NCBI GenBank assembly: GCA_964342365.1 | Contig: CAYFGW010000005.1 | Coordinates: 1 to 42,852 of the forward strand | Length of the DNA: 42,852 bases | Direction: 5' to 3' | Origin: CAXRDE01 sp964342365 | GTDB lineage: Bacteria > Cyanobacteriota > Sericytochromatia > UBA7694 | Shown here: positions 39,353 to 42,852 of the stretch, piece after piece | Layout: every line of letters begins with the position of its first letter | How positions within the stretch are numbered: position 1 is the first letter of the stretch | The notes under the pieces: model-generated | Database searches by the model: none | What the model was told of the DNA's origin: nothing | The model's input: only the letters and a program-made list of their open reading frames with translations | Program-made: the position numbers and the translations under genes

Positions 39353-42300
39353 GTCTCTGCAAGTGACGTTCTGAGCTGCCATTGCTCTTCACCATCATTA
39401 GCATGAGCAGCATAAGCATAAATCTGACCGCCGTCGTAAGCAAAGAGCCAGAGCCACTGATGCTGAACCAGATCTTTGAGGTGCTGGTGTTTATTCAGAA
39501 TAGTTTCAATACGCTCGCGAGGGGCTTCAATCACCACCGACAAACGCAAGGGCGCGTATTGTAAATCCTGCCCGTTGTGAACGGACTGAAAAGGCAGGCC
39601 TGTGCGCAAATCGCCGCTGTTGCCTTCCAATACCCCCAGATTACCCACAATATTATGCAGGGTTTTATTGCCACTACCATAACGCTGTGGGCAAACGCTG
39701 GAGGCATAGTACTGAAAGTTAATCCAGTGGGTGACCACCATGGGGGCCGTCATGATGCCCTCTAAGACCGCGCCTTCAGGATCTGTCTCCGCGTGATATC
39801 TGTGCAAGAAACAGCGACCTTCAAGATCCTGAGCGTAGGTACTCTGGCGTTGACCAATCACAAAAGCAGCGTTGCCCGCGAGCCCCCATTCTGGCCGCAC
39901 TTCTGAAATATCGCGGCTACGGTGCAGCAATTGTCGAACAGAAGTGTTTAATAACGCTGCTCGCTCTTTGAGGGTGTGTGTACGGGCTTTTGCAATCCAG
40001 GCTTCCACCTCTGAAAAATCCACGTGGGGCGCGCGGTGGGTATTGAGCAGGCGAATATGGTCACGGGTGGTGTCATGACAAGCCGCCACAAAAAAAGTGT
40101 TTTCGGGAATAGCAATCCCTTTTTGTTTCAGAGCGGCTCTGACTGAGCCATCGTTTAAAATCTCGGCGGCCATGAGCGCATTGGGGGCACCGGAATGACC
40201 ACAACAGGCTCCACAATCGTATGCCGCCTGAAAAGGGTTGTTTTGCACGGTGCTGCCGTGACCGCAGAGCAGCACCAGCGGTGCAAAATCGCGGGTCAGG
40301 CCAAGTTGTGTCAACATATTTTGGGCCAGCGCTACCCGTTCTGACAGAGGCAGTAACGACAGATCCGGAACCAGATGAGGGTTTCTGGAGGATAGCGGCA
40401 CTTTTTTCAGACTTTCCAGAAGCAGTTGCGGGGCAAACCCTATCCCCACCGTCTCAATGAAGGCAAAACAGGATACCGCAGAGGATTTAAACTGCTTCCA
40501 GAGTTTCCGCAGCACACGACGGGTCTTTTGTTGTTTTTGGAGAAGGGGTTCAGCGGTTTCTTCAATTTTATAGCGAAAGTCCAGCGGGGCAGGACAATGC
40601 TTAACAAATTGATGATCGCCAAGGGCCCTGTAAGCAATGGGCATGGCAAAAAAGCCCGCAAACCCGAAGGTTTCAAGGCCGGGTTCAACCTGTTCCAGAT
40701 GCCTGCGAAAACGCTCAGAGCGTACGTCAATACAAAAAACAAACTGGGCCTTTACAGCCTTTTTCGCCGGAGCCGAGGGCTTAAGTTTGGAAAACAATCT
40801 CTCCTGATAGGCATACTCCATCGCCTGTTGACAGAGATAAAGGGAGTGTTGCATATGTTCTAAAGTTTCCGGGTCATGAGACGCTGTACGAAAACCGTGC
40901 TCCTGTACTGCTTTCTGAACCCGCGGCCACGCTTTGTACCCGCTGGACTCCCACAAAATGACTTCATAACACAGACGCAAAGCCAACAAACCGCACAGGT
41001 CCGCGGGCTGCGTGTACTGAATCCAGGCTCCCCAACCGCTCATGGTATACAAATAATTGAGCAACACCTCTTCCCATGTAGACTCAGGCACCTGCATATG
41101 GCGCAAAATAGATTCAATGGCCACCAGCGGATCTGCGGGGAGCTGTGCAAAAAGGTCTTGCTCCTGCTGTTTTCGGGTCCGCCAGAAAGCGTAAAGGGAA
41201 GCGGGCCGGGGCGTAGGACGCACGGAGGTCATCCCCTGATCATAATAGGCGGCACAAATGGCAGAGATATCCGCCAGCACCTGTTCTTCCTGTCGGGTAC
41301 CGTCATGAGCGTCCATCCACTCCATCAAACGCTGATAACGCCCGAAAAACAGCGGTTCCGGTGACCTCAGCCACCCTTTGAGGGTCTTCAAAGACAGCCT
41401 GGGAGGTGACAGCTCGGGAGTTAATACGTTAGATTGGGTCAACACCGCTCGCAAATGGTCATCTTTAAAGTCTCCTCTGGCATAAGCCCTTTGACATATT
41501 TCCCAGGTGGGCAAAATTCCTTCTGTGCCAATACGGGTCATGGTGCGATGCACCGTCAAAAAGTCCTGTTCGGCCCAGCCCATGAGGGGGTTCACCGCCA
41601 CATAATCTTCCAGAGGCCAGACGGGAGCCAGACGTTTCGCCAGCACAGGCCAGAGGGTTTCAAGATGGGGAGAAACAGGTTGCACGCTAAAGTTGTGAAA
41701 AGGATGAATCGTGGAAATACGCATGGGAGGACGCCCCGCCATAAAATGCTCACGGCGCTCTGGCCAACGCAAATAGCGATACACGGGCCAGGACACCTGC
41801 TGCCGGGTTTCTAAAAACACCAGACTCAAAAAACCCAAAACCAGTAAAACAGCCCACATTCCCTCAAACATAAACGGCAGAGCAAAGGGTGGAAAAACCG
41901 CTTTTAGCAGCATTTCAAACCCGTGATAAACCCCAAAATAAAACAGGGCCAGCAACCCTCCAACCCCCGGCATCCAGAAATAAGCCCCGGCGCCCACCTT
42001 CTCATGAGCCCGCAAGTGAAGGGTCAAGAGCCCCATGAGAAGCACCAGCATCAGCACCCATTCACCGGGCTGCGTCCAGAGCGGTATGCCCCAGAGATGA
42101 GCCGCAAGGACACAAAGCACAAAATAAAAGCCCGCAAGCACAAGCACCAGCGGCCAGGACAAAGTCGCAGCGGCTTTGGAAGACCGTGAAAGCTTTAGCT
42201 GACGAATCAGGCTGCCCGAGTTCAAAAAGGCGTGGGCTTTATACAGAGAATGGGCCACCAAATGCACCGTGGCTGCCACAAAAGCGCCCAGACCACATTG

Positions 42301-42852
42301 CAGCATCATGAAGCCCATTTGAGACACAGTGGAATAAGCCAGGCGTTTTTTAACGGTGGTCTGGGTCAACATCATCATGGCACCCAAAAGGGCGGTCATC
42401 CCCCCGAAGCAGGCCAGCAAGCCCAGCACAAAAGGTGTTTGTACCAGCACGGGAGAAAAACGTAGCACCAGGAAGCCCCCGGCGTTGATAATGCCCGCAT
42501 GCATAAAGGCTGAAACAGGAGTTGGTGCCTCCATACTTTCAGGTAGCCAGCGATGAAAGGGAAACTGTACGGATTTGGCCACGGCGGCCAACACCAGCAA
42601 AAAAGAAGCGATATTCAACGCCCACGACGGCGTTTGTACGGTAAAAACCCCCTGATAATGCAAAGCTCCCGTGGACAGATACATCAAGAGAAAAGCCCCT
42701 ATAAGACACAGGGCACCGGGAAGACTCACCCGCAATTTTTGACGGGCCGCCCGATGTGCCCCCGGCCGCTCGTGATAATAGACGAGCAGTCGATGGAGTC
42801 CCATCGTGGCCGCAAACCAGCCGGTAAAAAATACCAGTAAGTGATTGGTAGC
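39337..42852 (-). CDS. DabB-DabA fusion: proton-coupled inorganic carbon pump (5' end outside window)
   Basis: One frame is open from 42852 (no stop before the first internal ATG, 42804) to the stop at 39337, so the N-terminus is missing. Counting from that ATG: residues 1-340 are a NuoL/DabB-type membrane subunit (SAFMHAGIINAGGFLVLRF, VKKRLAYSTVSQMGFMMLQ, about ten helices). Residues 361-1155 are a full-length DabA (DUF2309). The zinc-site residues known from Halothiobacillus DabA2 are all present: C691 and D693 in CIDVRSE, H849 in CGHGS and C864 in DCGACCG, with the same 15-residue H-to-C spacing. DabAB uses the proton gradient to convert CO2 to bicarbonate. In most genomes the two subunits are separate genes. 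No ribosome site is seen before the internal ATG at 41724. Confidence 0.9.
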   Translation of the reverse strand, partial: ATNHLLVFFTGWFAATMGLHRLLVYYHERPGAHRAARQKLRVSLPGALCLIGAFLLMYLSTGALHYQGVFTVQTPSWALNIASFLLVLAAVAKSVQFPFHRWLPESMEAPTPVSAFMHAGIINAGGFLVLRFSPVLVQTPFVLGLLACFGGMTALLGAMMMLTQTTVKKRLAYSTVSQMGFMMLQCGLGAFVAATVHLVAHSLYKAHAFLNSGSLIRQLKLSRSSKAAATLSWPLVLVLAGFYFVLCVLAAHLWGIPLWTQPGEWVLMLVLLMGLLTLHLRAHEKVGAGAYFWMPGVGGLLALFYFGVYHGFEMLLKAVFPPFALPFMFEGMWAVLLVLGFLSLVFLETRQQVSWPVYRYLRWPERREHFMAGRPPMRISTIHPFHNFSVQPVSPHLETLWPVLAKRLAPVWPLEDYVAVNPLMGWAEQDFLTVHRTMTRIGTEGILPTWEICQRAYARGDFKDDHLRAVLTQSNVLTPELSPPRLSLKTLKGWLRSPEPLFFGRYQRLMEWMDAHDGTRQEEQVLADISAICAAYYDQGMTSVRPTPRPASLYAFWRTRKQQEQDLFAQLPADPLVAIESILRHMQVPESTWEEVLLNYLYTMSGWGAWIQYTQPADLCGLLALRLCYEVILWESSGYKAWPRVQKAVQEHGFRTASHDPETLEHMQHSLYLCQQAMEYAYQERLFSKLKPSAPAKKAVKAQFVFCIDVRSERFRRHLEQVEPGLETFGFAGFFAMPIAYRALGDHQFVKHCPAPLDFRYKIEETAEPLLQKQQKTRRVLRKLWKQFKSSAVSCFAFIETVGIGFAPQLLLESLKKVPLSSRNPHLVPDLSLLPLSERVALAQNMLTQLGLTRDFAPLVLLCGHGSTVQNNPFQAAYDCGACCGHSGAPNALMAAEILNDGSVRAALKQKGIAIPENTFFVAACHDTTRDHIRLLNTHRAPHVDFSEVEAWIAKARTHTLKERAALLNTSVRQLLHRSRDISEVRPEWGLAGNAAFVIGQRQSTYAQDLEGRCFLHRYHAETDPEGAVLEGIMTAPMVVTHWINFQYYASSVCPQRYGSGNKTLHNIVGNLGVLEGNSGDLRTGLPFQSVHNGQDLQYAPLRLSVVIEAPRERIETILNKHQHLKDLVQHQWLWLFAYDGGQIYAYAAHANDGEEQWQLRTSLAETQGLR

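Noticed and set aside
40440..40863. Plus-strand frames opposite the DabA region
   Set aside because: They are antisense to a gene with intact catalytic motifs, and show no motif or ribosome site of their own.

Overview
The window is about 50% G+C and densely coded on both strands, with most intergenic gaps under 150 bases. No tRNA, rRNA, insertion sequence, CRISPR array or phage module was seen. The best lineage hint is the bL28 protein (rpmB): its central NLQWKRFWLP and RVSTK segments resemble the cyanobacterial form. A Coq4 family protein and an LmeA-like (DUF2993-type) lipid-binding protein also fit the cyanobacterial branch. The lack of any photosynthesis gene and the many histidine kinases would suit a non-photosynthetic relative (Vampirovibrionia/Melainabacteria type). 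This placement is an inference and needs a marker-gene search.

Layout. 1-1628: tail of a phosphotransferase, a small membrane protein, a DUF6886-like protein and a membrane-anchored thioredoxin-like protein. 1647-5371: a perfect 13-bp inverted repeat, then a YtrA-type GntR regulator, an ABC ATPase and an unusually long membrane partner. 5452-8526: a small basic protein, a short orphan, and a radical SAM/SPASM enzyme facing a PP-loop ATPase that is translationally overlapped with a protein carrying a CKCICKC cluster. 8600-11710: UvrD/Rep helicase and an LmeA-like protein, divergent from a Rieske oxygenase (11746). 12846-18629: an unknown beta-rich protein, a degenerate J-domain/TPR protein, rpsU (bS21), a FapA/DUF342 protein and two unknown proteins. 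18705-19129: rpmB-rpmG, facing away from a GNAT gene.

20294-24376 looks like a metal (probably zinc) homeostasis locus: an unknown protein behind a 19-bp palindrome, a MerC-DUF1007-RcnA-like trio joined by 4-base ATGA overlaps, and a convergent COG0523 (CobW) GTPase gene whose promoter carries a similar 7-1-7 box. 24423-30430 encodes three multidomain sensor kinases. 30612-33111 is a three-gene overlapping operon (TPR, acidic, GNAT), followed by Coq4 and a GT-C-like membrane protein. 35324-39352 holds a class C beta-lactamase-like hydrolase, a nitrilase-family amidase, a fatty acid/sterol hydroxylase and an M23 peptidase.

39337-42852 is one open frame joining a NuoL-like DabB proton channel to a complete DabA (DUF2309) carbonic-anhydrase-like subunit. 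It is an apparent single-chain inorganic-carbon pump, and its start lies outside the window. Three points deserve follow-up first: the DabB-DabA fusion, the radical SAM/PP-loop/Cys-cluster locus, and the recurrent -10 box to ATG spacing of 6-7 bases, which implies leaderless mRNAs at several genes.
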